Shown in pieces: positions 43,113 through 51,758 of a stretch of 64,000 bases of DNA; positions within the stretch are counted from its first letter, which is position 1; each line of letters starts with the position of its first letter. The notes beneath the pieces were generated by a model, which saw nothing but the letters and a program-made list of their open reading frames with translations, was not told the origin of the DNA and made no database searches. The position numbers and the translations under genes are program-made. The DNA comes from Lachnospiraceae bacterium MD308 (lineage in GTDB: Bacteria; Bacillota; Clostridia; Lachnospirales; Lachnospiraceae): contig KE159796.1 in NCBI GenBank assembly GCA_000403475.2, forward strand, positions 715,736 through 779,735, read 5' to 3'.

Positions 43113-44063
43113 ATGTCATTTTGGAATAAGACCAAACAGGAAACAACAGTAAAATCTGAAAATGAAAAAAGTCTGTACCCAGTATTGCATGTAATGGGAA
43201 GCCTTAAGGATTATCATACAGAGCTTGTACAGAAAGAAGTACATTCTCTGAGAGAATTGAGTGAGATTGGGCGTTCTTTTGGCGGCGTGATGAAAGAAGC
43301 AGGGGATTTTCAGAACAGGCTTGAAGATTTTGGTGAGAATTTTGCCAGCATAGAGGATGTATCCGGTGAATTTGTGACAGTGAAAGATACGATCGCCAAG
43401 TCGGTGGGCCACGCGCAGGATGAAGTTGAGGAGCTTAAGAACAGTTCGAGGCAGGTTGAGACTCATTTTAGTGAGATGGGAACCACTTTTGAGGATTTGC
43501 AGATGGCTGTGGAGAAGATTAAGCGGTGTACCAATAAGATTATCAATATTGCCGAGCAGACGAATATTCTTGCTTTGAACGCGTCCGTTGAAGCGGCGCG
43601 TGCGGGAGAGCAGGGAAAGGGATTTGCTGTGGTTGCAGTAGAAGTAAAAAAGCTTGCAGAAGAGATTAAGAATCTGACTGGTGAAGTAGATTCCGGTATT
43701 CATGAAGTAGAACAGGGAGCAGATAAGCTCAACAACAGCATCGTGACTTCCCAGCAGGCATTAGGAGAGAGTATTGAAAAAGTAAATGAGACATACGATA
43801 TGTTTGATGAGATTACGCAGTCGGCAGAAAGTGCAACGGCAGTCCATACGGAGATTTCTGGTGTGATTGAGAACTCAAAGACAGCATTGCAGCAGTTGTG
43901 CGGATTTTTTGATCAGATAAAGGATCGGTATCAGGAGGTTACTCATCATATTGATCGTGCGGGAGAGTTGGGGACGACGAAAAGTGCAATGTTTGAGGAT
44001 ATCGATAATATGATGGCTCAGATTCCGCCGATAATAAAAGAATATACCTCTAATGAGCGCTAA
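43113..44063 (+). CDS. Soluble methyl-accepting chemotaxis-like protein
   Basis: A 316-residue protein without transmembrane segments. Residues 100-290 are a long coiled-coil with the highly conserved signalling hairpin [19 protein letters not shown] followed by [20 protein letters not shown] (about residues 148-187). The N-terminal 60 residues carry no known sensor domain, so the FIST protein upstream may supply ligand sensing. It would normally control a CheA kinase; none is in this window. It is close to the end of the operon, before the tRNA promoter. Confidence 0.9.
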   Translation: MSFWNKTKQETTVKSENEKSLYPVLHVMGSLKDYHTELVQKEVHSLRELSEIGRSFGGVMKEAGDFQNRLEDFGENFASIEDVSGEFVTVKDTIAKSVGHAQDEVEELKNSSRQVETHFSEMGTTFEDLQMAVEKIKRCTNKIINIAEQTNILALNASVEAARAGEQGKGFAVVAVEVKKLAEEIKNLTGEVDSGIHEVEQGADKLNNSIVTSQQALGESIEKVNETYDMFDEITQSAESATAVHTEISGVIENSKTALQQLCGFFDQIKDRYQEVTHHIDRAGELGTTKSAMFEDIDNMMAQIPPIIKEYTSNER

Positions 44064-44096
44064 AAATAGAAAATCAAAAAAATTTTAAAAATTCTA

Positions 44097-44125
44097 TTGA
44101 CAAATGAGAAACTGTGTAGTATAGT
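44097..44125 (+). promoter_or_regulatory. Strong sigma-A promoter of tRNA-Gly
   Basis: Perfect TTGACA at 44097-44102, 17-base spacer, TATAGT at 44120-44125, 33 bases before the tRNA. Confidence 0.9.
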
Positions 44126-44158
44126 AGTTATTGTTCCGAGGGACAAACAAAAAGAAAT

Positions 44159-44231
44159 GCGACAGTGGCTCAGTTGGTAGAGTACGACCTTGCCAAGGTC
44201 GGGGTCGCGGGTTCGAACCCCGTCTGTCGCT
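44159..44231 (+). tRNA. tRNA-Gly (anticodon GCC)
   Basis: Seventy-three bases forming a full cloverleaf. Acceptor arms GCGACAG and CTGTCGC pair perfectly; the D arm is GGCTCAGTTGGTAGAGTAC; the anticodon stem CGACC/GGTCG encloses TTGCCAA, giving anticodon GCC; the T arm reads CGCGGGTTCGAACCCCG. The discriminator base is T and CCA is not encoded. A single-gene transcript with its own promoter and terminator. Confidence 0.97.
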
Positions 44232-44244
44232 CTTGGAGATGAAG

Positions 44245-44285
44245 ATACTTAGATGAATGCAGATGTGTTTATCTAAGTATTTTTA
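44245..44285 (+). terminator. Rho-independent terminator of tRNA-Gly
   Basis: A perfect ten-base-pair stem, ATACTTAGAT (44245-44254) and ATCTAAGTAT (44271-44280), followed by TTTTATTAT. Confidence 0.87.
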
Positions 44286-44340
44286 TTATATATCGAAAAT
44301 ACCTTAGGGCAGATTATGACAGATAGGATGGGATAAGAGA

Positions 44341-45765
44341 ATGGAAGAAGCCACGAAAGAAACAAGAGGGAATGAAAAACAGGAGGTTTTGCGCAACCCA
44401 TTGGCTTATGAGCGTGTAGGGAAGCTTATCGCTAAATTTGCCATACCGGCAATCATCAGTATGCTGGTGAACTCACTCTATAATATTGTTGACCAGATTT
44501 TTATCGGTCAGGGAGTAGGGATGCTTGGAAATGCCGCAACAAATGTAGCGTTTCCGGTGTCTATTATATGTACGGCGATTGCTCTTTTACTTGGAATCGG
44601 CAGTGCGTCGAATTTTAATCTGGAATCGGGCGCCGGTAATCAGGAGCGGGCGAACAGGATTGTAGGAACGGGCCTTTCTATGCTGGTGATTTGCGGGTGT
44701 ACGATTGCTTTTGCTGTAATTTTGTTTCTGAATCCACTTCTCAATATCTTTGGGGTGACACCGGATATCCTGCCCTTTGCACAGGATTATCTTGGGATTA
44801 CAGCGTTTGGGATTCCATTTTTGATTCTTACTACCGGGGGGAATCATCTGATTCGTGCGGACAGAAGTCCTACATATTCCATGGCGTGTATACTTACCGG
44901 TGCGCTGATTAATACGATTTTAGACCCCGCATTTATATTCGTGTTCCATTGGGGAATCAAGGGGGCTGCGTGGGCGACGGTAATCGGGCAGGTGATTTCG
45001 GGAATTCTGGTGATTATTTATTTTTCAAGATTCCGTCACCTTGAACTGGAGCCTAAAATGTTGAAACCGCAGGCGGAATTTCTTCGGGCGATTGTGTCTC
45101 TTGGGATGGCGGCCTGCGTCAACCAGATTGCCATGGCGGCGGTTCAGATTACGATGAACAATACACTGAGGCATTACGGGGCAGAGTCTATGTACGGGAC
45201 GGATATCCCGTTAGCTTGCGTGGGTGTCATCTCGAAGGTCAATATGGTCTTTATGTCGATTTGTATCGGTACTTCCCAGGGATGTCAGCCTTTGTGGGGA
45301 TTTAATTACGGGGCGAAAAATTACGGGCGGGTGCGGGAAGCGTTCAGAAAAGCATTCCAGATATCGTTGATGGTGGGGATAATATTTTTCTTGTGTTTCC
45401 AGCTCTTTCCGAGGCAGATTGTCAGTATCTTCGGGACGGGGACGCCGGAGTATTTCCACTTTGCGGAGCGGTACTTTAAAATCTTTATGCTTATGACATT
45501 TTTCAACGGGATACAGCCCATGTGTTCAGGATTCTTTACGTCTATTGGGAAAGCGAAGCTGGGTATTGTAGTATCGCTGACGAGACAGGTTATCTTCCTG
45601 CTGCCGCTTATCCTGATTTTCCCGGTTTTTATGGGAATCGACGGGGTGATGTATGCCGGACCAATTGCGGACGGGGCGGCAGCAGCGGTGGCGGTCGCCT
45701 TTGCGGTGAAAGAGCTTCGGGTGATGAAGAGGCAGGCGGCATTTCCGGCAGGAAGTGCAGAGTAG
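44341..45765 (+). CDS. MATE-family efflux transporter
   Basis: A 474-residue multidrug/Na+ antiporter-like protein with twelve helices. The N terminus ERVGKLIAKFAIPAIISMLVNSLYNIVDQIFIG and the internal repeat GMAACVNQIAMAAVQITMNN are typical of clostridial MATE proteins, as are QGCQPLWGFNYGAKNY and the second-half GIQPMCSGFFTSIGK. It probably exports a cationic small molecule; the substrate is unknown. It stands alone after the tRNA, and ends at a bidirectional terminator. Confidence 0.92.
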   Translation: MEEATKETRGNEKQEVLRNPLAYERVGKLIAKFAIPAIISMLVNSLYNIVDQIFIGQGVGMLGNAATNVAFPVSIICTAIALLLGIGSASNFNLESGAGNQERANRIVGTGLSMLVICGCTIAFAVILFLNPLLNIFGVTPDILPFAQDYLGITAFGIPFLILTTGGNHLIRADRSPTYSMACILTGALINTILDPAFIFVFHWGIKGAAWATVIGQVISGILVIIYFSRFRHLELEPKMLKPQAEFLRAIVSLGMAACVNQIAMAAVQITMNNTLRHYGAESMYGTDIPLACVGVISKVNMVFMSICIGTSQGCQPLWGFNYGAKNYGRVREAFRKAFQISLMVGIIFFLCFQLFPRQIVSIFGTGTPEYFHFAERYFKIFMLMTFFNGIQPMCSGFFTSIGKAKLGIVVSLTRQVIFLLPLILIFPVFMGIDGVMYAGPIADGAAAAVAVAFAVKELRVMKRQAAFPAGSAE

Positions 45766-45790
45766 AAGGCACAGAATAGGAGGTACAGAT

Positions 45791-45823
45791 AAAAAATAGC
45801 GGGAGATTACCCCGCTATTTTTT
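45791..45823. terminator. Bidirectional terminator between MATE gene and oxidoreductase fragment
   Basis: AAAAAATAGCGGG (45791-45803), seven-base loop, CCCGCTATTTTTT (45811-45823): a perfect stem with A and T tracts on opposite sides, so it can stop transcription from both converging genes. Its right arm overlaps the last codons of the minus-strand fragment. Confidence 0.9.
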
Positions 45824-46398
45824 CAAGATTACATTTACTTTATTGTCATTCATAGTTGTTGATTCACCGCCGTCGGATAAGCGGGGATGGTGCAGGGCGT
45901 TGCAGGTGAGTCCTCCGGGACTCTGTGCCAGACTGTATACGCCTGTCGCAGCGACAGCACCTTTGGCGATCAGGGCCGTCGGATAAGCGGTATATTCCAC
46001 TTCTGCCAAATCATTACAGCACAGCACCGTGTCTCCATCTTTGATGCCGCGGGCTGCGGCGTCTTCGGTATTCAGGATAAGTGTCATAGGACCTCGTTTT
46101 TCCGACTGCTTTTCGTGGGCCTGGAAGATGGAATTCAAGGTGTATCTGCTGGGGACAGATATCAGGCTTAAGGCTTCGCTGCCGCCGTGGCACTCTGTGT
46201 AATGGGGCATCGGCTCGGGGAGGTTCGGGTTTACGATATAGAATCGTTTATCCGGTGTCTGAAAATCTGTATGACAGGCAAAAGGCATAGATATGGTGCT
46301 GCCTTTTATCAAAGCCGCGCGCTCTTCTTCTGTCAGATGGGCAGACAGGGGCGTAGGTGCATTCTGCGGAGCGCAGCGTCCACAGATGCGTTTTAGAG
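45815..46398 (-). pseudogene. C-terminal fragment of disrupted molybdopterin oxidoreductase
   Basis: About 195 codons carrying the molybdopterin dinucleotide-binding domain: HLTEEERAALIKGSTISMP, HTDFQTPDKRFYIVNP, MTLILNTEDAAARGIKDGD and the C-terminal end around SPGGLTCNALHHPRLSDGG. It is the missing end of the gene at 48921-50426, cut off by an IS21-family element. The open frame starts inside the insertion sequence end, so any translation product would have a foreign N terminus. Joining the two pieces across the putative six-base target duplication does not restore the frame, so there may also be small losses at the junction. Confidence 0.88.
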
Positions 46399-46406
46399 CG
46401 GCCGCC

Positions 46407-46424
46407 TTGCGGAGCAAAACGGCC
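46407..46424 (+). repeat. Left terminal inverted repeat of IS21-family element
   Basis: TTGCGGAGCAAAACGGCC, perfectly complementary to 48900-48917. Together with the flanking GCCGCC it can also form a small hairpin by itself. Confidence 0.85.
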
Positions 46425-46440
46425 ACCCGTTTAATGCAGG

Positions 46441-47178
46441 TTATCTCCTGTTGATCATAACTGTGTAATGTTTGGTTGCTCTTTTAAGTATGGAGTTTGC
46501 CGATATCTCATCGTTCATGATCATTGGCTTCCAGTTCTCCGGCGCCCTCTGAGAACAGATGATGGTGCTTTTCTTTTTCTCCGATCTTCCTTCCAGCAGT
46601 GCAAACAGGATCTTGATTTCTGCTTCATCTACGATTGTGTGGAGAAGAAAGTCATCAAGTATCAAAAGATCCTGTTTAAGCAGTCCGGACAGTTTCCGAC
46701 TATACTTACCATAATCAAGCTGTTTCTGTGACGAAAGGTTTTCAAGCAGTTCCTCACAGTGGAAATATCCCACCCGGTAATCCGTACATGCTTTTATGCC
46801 GATTGCTTTTGCCAGATACGTCTTGCCAGTATCGGACGCTCCGAGTATACAAATGTTAAACCCCTTTGGAATAAAATCCAGTGTGGAGAGCATCTGCGGA
46901 ATCCCGGAAGGTAAGTATTCCCTTTCCTGGGAATCCGTACAATTCCCGATTTCTGCCGGGCATCCTATGAGTTTTGCCGAGCGGAGGCGGTTATTTATCC
47001 GTTTACTGATCTTATCCTTGTATTCGGGAGATATAAGCTCCGAAATCAGCGTAAGGCGGTCCATCTCAAGGAATCCGGGGGCAGCATAGAGTTTATCCAG
47101 TTCAGCCGCCATATTTGGCAGCCCCATTTCGTTTAATTCATCCACGAGCATATTCAGAAGGCTGTTTCCAGTGAGCAT
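46441..47178 (-). CDS. istB: IstB-like ATP-binding transposition protein
   Basis: A 245-residue AAA+ helper of IS21 transposition. Walker A is GASDTGKT (residues 113-120), Walker B is LLILDDFLL with D175-D176, and an SQRAPENW sensor block follows. IstB-type proteins form filaments on target DNA and activate the IstA transposase. Its start overlaps the istA stop by one base, the normal coupling in this family. The gene appears intact. Confidence 0.95.
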   Translation of the reverse strand: MLTGNSLLNMLVDELNEMGLPNMAAELDKLYAAPGFLEMDRLTLISELISPEYKDKISKRINNRLRSAKLIGCPAEIGNCTDSQEREYLPSGIPQMLSTLDFIPKGFNICILGASDTGKTYLAKAIGIKACTDYRVGYFHCEELLENLSSQKQLDYGKYSRKLSGLLKQDLLILDDFLLHTIVDEAEIKILFALLEGRSEKKKSTIICSQRAPENWKPMIMNDEISANSILKRATKHYTVMINRR

Positions 47179-48788
47179 TACCGGTCACCTCCCCTCTGCC
47201 TGTCTGCCAGCTCCCTGCTGCGGGACAAAAGTTTGTTTATATCTGCCGAATCAGGGCTCATCGCGTATCCGCCCTTTTTTTCAGGGGCAGTGCTGCATTT
47301 TCGGACTTCTGCTCCCATCTCATCCGCAACTGCGGGAATGGTGTTTTTTATGAACGTATATGTGGTTTTCCCACAGTCAATGGCACGACGGCAGCACTCC
47401 TCCAGTACAGGCTTCCCATATTTCCCGCCGAAGTTGAGTACGCCAAGGCACATACGGTAGGTCTGGACTTCATATTTACGGCACTTGAGGATGTTCTGGA
47501 TAACCGCCTCGGTCGATGTGCCCACAAGCCTTGCCTTATTGATAAAAAATGCTGCATTCCACTGTCCGTATCCCTGATAGCTGGCGGGGAGATGGTGGGG
47601 ATTCGTAGACCATTTTCCCTTGTACTCTGCACGGGGCCACTCGCACAGGAATTCACCCTGTTTACTGTAAATTCGTACAATGGCTGCTGTCGCCTTTATG
47701 AGAACTTCTTTGTGCACATATGCTTTATTTACGCTATAATAAGCATTATCAAAGCGGACATGGAAATCGCTTGATACTTTTGCCATTCGTCTCTCCGTGT
47801 ACTCGTAATGCACGGAGGGCAGCGGCATCAATTCCAGTCTTTCTTCTTCCCAATAGAAGTATCTGTTGTGTTCCTTTTTCTTAAAAGGCTCCCGGTTTAA
47901 CTGTTCGAGGAAGACCCATAGATCCTGATTGAACTGTTCCAGAGAGAAATACTGCCGCTCCTCCATCTCGTGGAAAAATCCCTTTTCAAGGATGCCCACG
48001 GCGTTTTCCACAGAACTCTTATACTTTGGCTTACGAACCTTCGCAGGCAAGATAACCGTCTGGTTATGTTCCGCCCATTCGGCATAATCTTTATTCAGTT
48101 CTGGTGCGATCCAATCCCTGTTTGCTATGACGGCCTGCCTGCAGTTATCGCAGACCACAAGCGCAGGCACTCCGCCAAAGTAGTCCAGGGCATGGTTATT
48201 TACATCGATCCACTGGGGCTCTTTTACCGAAAGCATTCCCTCTGCGTATATGTACTGTGAATAGGGCAGAATGGCAACAAATACCACGACGGTATAGATT
48301 TCACCGGTTAACGGATCGGTAATCTCAAATGTTTTGCCGGCAAAGTCAACCTCCATCTTTTCCCCAATGACGGCATCGAAGTGTAAGGTTTCGGCATTTT
48401 CGGCACACCATTCAGAGTAATGTTCGCAGAACTGGCGGTATTGATAATAACGCCTGCCAGTTTCCTCGCACTTCTTTTTGTACCTGTTCCAGAGGAACAC
48501 CAAAGTCATGTTCTTTCTGGTGGAAAGCTGCCTGTTCACATCCCCGTAATCAGGATACTCAATGTTGGGATTTCGACCATTGTTTCCTGGCGGATTTCCA
48601 TACACTAACTCAGCTATTCCATAGTTGGTGATGCCGTTCGGGAGCGGGTAGCTGATGCTGTCACACTCCTCAAATGCTTTCAGGAATTCATTGACTCCTG
48701 ACTTGCTTGCACCAATCTGTCTGGCAATCTCTCTGCCAGACAGATTCAGCGCATAGCGTTTGATAATGATTGTTTTGTAGTCAAGCAT
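47178..48788 (-). CDS. istA: IstA-like transposase (IS21 family)
   Basis: A 536-residue DDE transposase. An N-terminal helix-turn-helix (NLSGREIARQIGASKSGVNEF, residues 15-35, in parts) is followed by an integrase-type core with D148 (EKMEVDFAGKTFEI), D214 (VVCDNCRQAV) and E261 (KSSVENAVGILEKG). A C-terminal beta-rich domain completes the protein. The length is usual for IstA and no frame break is visible, so the element may be active. Upstream 110 bases to the right end hold its promoter region. Confidence 0.95.
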   Translation of the reverse strand: MLDYKTIIIKRYALNLSGREIARQIGASKSGVNEFLKAFEECDSISYPLPNGITNYGIAELVYGNPPGNNGRNPNIEYPDYGDVNRQLSTRKNMTLVFLWNRYKKKCEETGRRYYQYRQFCEHYSEWCAENAETLHFDAVIGEKMEVDFAGKTFEITDPLTGEIYTVVVFVAILPYSQYIYAEGMLSVKEPQWIDVNNHALDYFGGVPALVVCDNCRQAVIANRDWIAPELNKDYAEWAEHNQTVILPAKVRKPKYKSSVENAVGILEKGFFHEMEERQYFSLEQFNQDLWVFLEQLNREPFKKKEHNRYFYWEEERLELMPLPSVHYEYTERRMAKVSSDFHVRFDNAYYSVNKAYVHKEVLIKATAAIVRIYSKQGEFLCEWPRAEYKGKWSTNPHHLPASYQGYGQWNAAFFINKARLVGTSTEAVIQNILKCRKYEVQTYRMCLGVLNFGGKYGKPVLEECCRRAIDCGKTTYTFIKNTIPAVADEMGAEVRKCSTAPEKKGGYAMSPDSADINKLLSRSRELADRQRGGDR

Positions 48789-48899
48789 TCATTATCCTCC
48801 TTCAAATGAGTTTATTTACCTCTTTATGAGGCATAGACCCATTATGAGAGGATTCGGCTTACAAAGGCAACGGCCTGTGGCCGATCAGCTTCGCATTGC

Positions 48900-48917
48900 G
48901 GCCGTTTTGCTCCGCAA
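48900..48917 (-). repeat. Right terminal inverted repeat of IS21-family element
   Basis: Exact reverse complement of 46407-46424. Confidence 0.85.
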
Positions 48918-48920
48918 AAT

Positions 48921-50426
48921 CGGCCGTTGGATGCCGCAATATGCAGTAGGTGTCAGAATCAGTTTCTCATACATCTCTTCTTCTGTACGCTGAAAATAAT
49001 CGTCGGTATAGCCCATGGCTTTTGCCAGGAGGGTGACGGTGTTCCAGTTGCTCTTTGCCTCTCCGGCCGGTTCGACGATTTTTGGGGCCGCTGCCATGGT
49101 GCAGTAGCCGTAAGCTTCGTAGCAGTCGGATTGCTCTGCGGAGAAGGTGGCAGGAAGGATAATGTCTGCGTAACGTGCCGTGTCTGTCATAAACCGCTCG
49201 TGGACTACGGTAAATAAATCTTCTCGCTTTAATCCCTCTAACATGCCTTTTTGATCGCTGACGGAGTTTGCAGGGTTGCTTCCGGACACATAGAGGCTTT
49301 TGACGGGAGGCTGCCCGTTGGCTTTGGTGAGGGCGAGGGATAGCTGGTTGATATTGATCGTTCTTTTCGGACGCTCTGTGCGCAGGTCAGGGCGCTGCAC
49401 TGTATTTCCGTCAAAATAGGAGCCGCCGGAGGGTGTACAGCCGCACAGCCCGCCTCCCGGGCGCTTCCATGCGCCGGTAAACAGAGACAGTATGGTAATC
49501 AGCCGTACTGTCATGGAGCCGTTGCCATAACGGGAGCAGCCGCTTCCGAGTAAGATGGAAGGGGAGGAGGCTTTGCCGTAACGGAGTGCAAGAGCCGTGA
49601 TGGTGCGGGCGGGGATTCCGGTGATGGCTGACGCCCACTCGGGGGTGCAGGAGGAGAGTGTTTCTTTAAACTCCTTGTATCCCAGTCCGTATTCCGTTAA
49701 AAATGCTTCGTCTGCCAGCCCGTTTTCCGCTAATACATGCATCATGGCGAGGGCTAAAGCTCCGTCGCTTCCCGGTCGTATCAGGATGACTTCGTCGCAG
49801 TAAGGCGCCATTGGCTCTGCATATACTTCTATGAGTATGACTTTTTTACCTTCTTTTCTCGCCTGTGTCAAATCTTTTAGGGTTGGAAATCTGGTGGCCG
49901 CTACATTGCTTCCCCATACAAGATACAGATCACTGTCCTTAAGTTCTCTTGGGTCCAGGCCTCCGGTGTCACCTACAACGGAGGCATAGCCGTCTCCTTT
50001 GGCGGAAGCGCACAGAGTCTTTACAAGCTCGCAGGCTCCCATGCGGGAGAAAAGTGCCTGCACACAGTGACGCTGTATGACGCTCATTACACCGGAATAA
50101 TAACAGTAGGCGATAGAGGATGCGCCTTCTGTTTTAATGATATTTTTCCAGCGGGAAGTAATTTCATTTATTGCTTCTTCCCAGGAAATGGGGATAAAGG
50201 AGCCGTTCCCTTTTTGGCCGGAGCGCTTGAGCGGGGTGAGAATCCGGGCTTCGGAATTGATTTCGTCCGCATAACGGCGCATTTTCCCACACAGCAAACC
50301 CTGGGAGACAGGGTGTGTGTTGTCGCCTTCGGTTCTCAGAACTCTTATGCCGTCTGTCTGGACAGTAAACCCGCAGGAGGCGGGGCAGTCGTAGGGGCAG
50401 ATTGTTTTTTGTGTATAGGTTTTCAT
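48921..50426 (-). pseudogene. N-terminal fragment of disrupted molybdopterin oxidoreductase
   Basis: About 500 codons from ATG 50426, which follows AAAGAGGT. MKTYTQKTICPYDCPASCGF carries the C-x3-C-x3-C part of a 4Fe-4S site, with the fourth cysteine in GLLCGKMRRYADEI. The Mo-bisPGD domain follows: ISWEEAINEITSRWK, WGSNVAATRFPTLKDL, VLIEVYAEPMAPYCDEVI, RPGSDGALALAMMHVLAENG, YVSGSNPANSVSDQKG. It would reduce or oxidise an unknown small substrate in the cytoplasm, as no Tat signal is seen. After CGIQRP the frame enters the insertion sequence and stops. The C-terminal cofactor domain is at 45815. Confidence 0.9.
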
Positions 50427-50498
50427 TATATTTGTACCTCTTTGCATATGTATTTGTTTCATGATACCATAGGGCAGACAGGTAAAGCAACCTTGCGA

Positions 50499-50527
50499 TT
50501 GACCTTTCAAAAGATACATGCTATCCT
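50499..50527 (+). promoter_or_regulatory. Candidate promoter of marR-type gene in divergent region
   Basis: TTGACC at 50499-50504, 17-base spacer, TATCCT at 50522-50527. A small inverted repeat CCTTA-N7-TAAGG overlaps the -10 and could be an operator for the MarR protein. On the other strand TTGCTT and TATCAT, 18 bases apart, may serve the oxidoreductase fragment. Confidence 0.5.
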
Positions 50528-50583
50528 TATTACTGTTAAGGGGCGGGATAGTAATGGGGATTGGACAGAAAGGAACATAATCT

Positions 50584-51015
50584 ATGCGTGAGCGCAGGAC
50601 AATAGGTTTTTTGTTTAAACAGATTAACAACGTATATGAAAAAGAATTCAACAACAGGCTTAGAAGTCTCGGGATAACTTCTTCTCAGTGTGAAGTTCTT
50701 GATTTCCTGCTTAGAAGCGGGCAGGAGGAAGTGAACCAGCGGGATATTGAGAAAGCGTTGAACCTTGGTAATCCTACGGTTACGGGTCTTCTTAAAAGAT
50801 TGGATGAAAAGGGATATATTATGGCCCTTCCCAGCGAGAGGGATAAGCGGTGTAAAAATATTTATCTGACAGAGAAAGCTTATGATATCCAGAAAAGGAT
50901 GGAGCGGGACCGGAAAAAGCTCGATCAGATGCTGACGCTGGGGATGACAAAAAAGGAAACAGAGGCGCTTTATAAAATGTTAAACAGAGTGCTTTACAAT
51001 ATAGCGGAACCATAA
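50584..51015 (+). CDS. MarR-family transcriptional regulator
   Basis: A 143-residue winged-helix dimer. Residues 30-100 contain LGITSSQCEVLDFLLRSGQ, the recognition segment LGNPTVTGLLKRLDEKGYI and the wing SERDKRCKNIYLTEKA; helices at both ends form the dimer interface. It is transcribed away from the molybdopterin oxidoreductase gene over a 157-base shared region and probably regulated that gene and itself. With the oxidoreductase disrupted, the regulator may have lost its target. AAAGGAACATAATCT precedes the ATG. Confidence 0.9.
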   Translation: MRERRTIGFLFKQINNVYEKEFNNRLRSLGITSSQCEVLDFLLRSGQEEVNQRDIEKALNLGNPTVTGLLKRLDEKGYIMALPSERDKRCKNIYLTEKAYDIQKRMERDRKKLDQMLTLGMTKKETEALYKMLNRVLYNIAEP

Positions 51016-51037
51016 AAATATTATAATATGGAAGCAG

Positions 51038-51085
51038 GGCGGATAAGAGAACGGATTTAAACTAAACGTTTCTTATCCGCCTTTT
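51038..51085 (+). terminator. Rho-independent terminator after MarR gene
   Basis: GGCGGATAAGAGAACG (51038-51053) pairs with CGTTTCTTATCCGCC (51067-51081) with one bulge, followed by TTTTG. Confidence 0.85.
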
Positions 51086-51111
51086 GCGGCTTAAAAATAT
51101 TTTGGAAAGGG

Positions 51112-51145
51112 TGCAACGAAAGGGAAAAAATGGGTGGTAGTATAA
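51112..51145 (+). promoter_or_regulatory. Possible ECF-type promoter of sigma/anti-sigma pair
   Basis: TGCAAC at 51112-51117 and GTATAA at 51140-51145 lie upstream of the sigma gene. TGCAAC resembles the AAC-type -35 boxes of ECF sigma factors, so autoregulation is possible. The match is weak and the call tentative. Confidence 0.35.
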
Positions 51146-51191
51146 GTGAAAGAGCTCTTGATAAAGAATTACTGCGGCAGGAGGTGGAGCG

Positions 51192-51758
51192 GTGGAGGAT
51201 AAAGATATAGTAAATTTATATTGGAAAAGGGATGAGAAAGCGATTGAAGAGACGGCTGAAAAATACGGGAAATACTGTTATTCTATTGCTTTTAATATCC
51301 TTTATAATAAAGAGGATGCAGATGAGAGCGTGAATGATATGTATATGAATGCATGGAATAGCATGCCGCCTCATCGCCCGGAGTGTCTTGCCTCATTTTT
51401 GGGAAAGCTTACCAGATATATCTGTCTGAAGAGGTGGAGGGATATGCGGGCTAAAAAGCGAGGGGGCGGGGAGGTATCCTATGCCTATGAGGAGCTTTCG
51501 GACTGCATTCCCGGCAAGAACAGCATTGACGCGGAGTTGGAGACGAGAGAGATTGCGGCGGTGGTGGAGAGATTTCTGAAATCAGTTCCTGAAGTGCAGA
51601 GAAAAGTCTTTATCTGCCGTTACTGGTACTTTGACAGCATTGCGTCGATTAGCAAATATTCAGGATTCAGTGAGAGCAAAGTAAAGTCTTTGTTGTTCCG
51701 CCTTCGAAAGAAACTTCGTCTGAGATTGGAAAGAGAGGGTATTTATGTTGAAAAGTGA
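51192..51758 (+). CDS. ECF-type RNA polymerase sigma factor (first pair)
   Basis: A 188-residue sigma-70 family protein with only regions 2 and 4. Region 2 covers residues 20-85 (YGKYCYSIAFNILYNKEDADESVNDMYMNAW in parts; LGKLTRYICLKRWRDM). Region 4 covers about 120-175 (VPEVQRKVFICRYWYFDSIASIS, SGFSESKVKSLLFRLRKKLR). The start is a GTG with GAGGTGG just before it. Its last 14 bases overlap the membrane anti-sigma gene, the usual coupling of such pairs. It probably answers an envelope or antimicrobial stress; the signal is not known. Confidence 0.88.
   Translation: MEDKDIVNLYWKRDEKAIEETAEKYGKYCYSIAFNILYNKEDADESVNDMYMNAWNSMPPHRPECLASFLGKLTRYICLKRWRDMRAKKRGGGEVSYAYEELSDCIPGKNSIDAELETREIAAVVERFLKSVPEVQRKVFICRYWYFDSIASISKYSGFSESKVKSLLFRLRKKLRLRLEREGIYVEK

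Larger units (their letters stand above)
46405..48920 (-). mobile_element. IS21-family insertion sequence
   Basis: A 2.5-kb element carrying istA and istB on the minus strand. An 18-base perfect inverted repeat, TTGCGGAGCAAAACGGCC at 46407-46424 and its complement at 48900-48917, marks the ends. CGGCCG occurs directly outside on both sides (46399-46404 and 48921-48926) and may be the target duplication. The ends do not begin with the TG dinucleotide common in this family, so the exact edges are uncertain by a few bases. It splits a molybdopterin oxidoreductase gene. Confidence 0.87.

Noticed and set aside
45887-46396. Plus-strand open frames over the oxidoreductase C-terminal fragment
   Set aside because: They are mirror frames of a recognisable molybdopterin domain on the minus strand.
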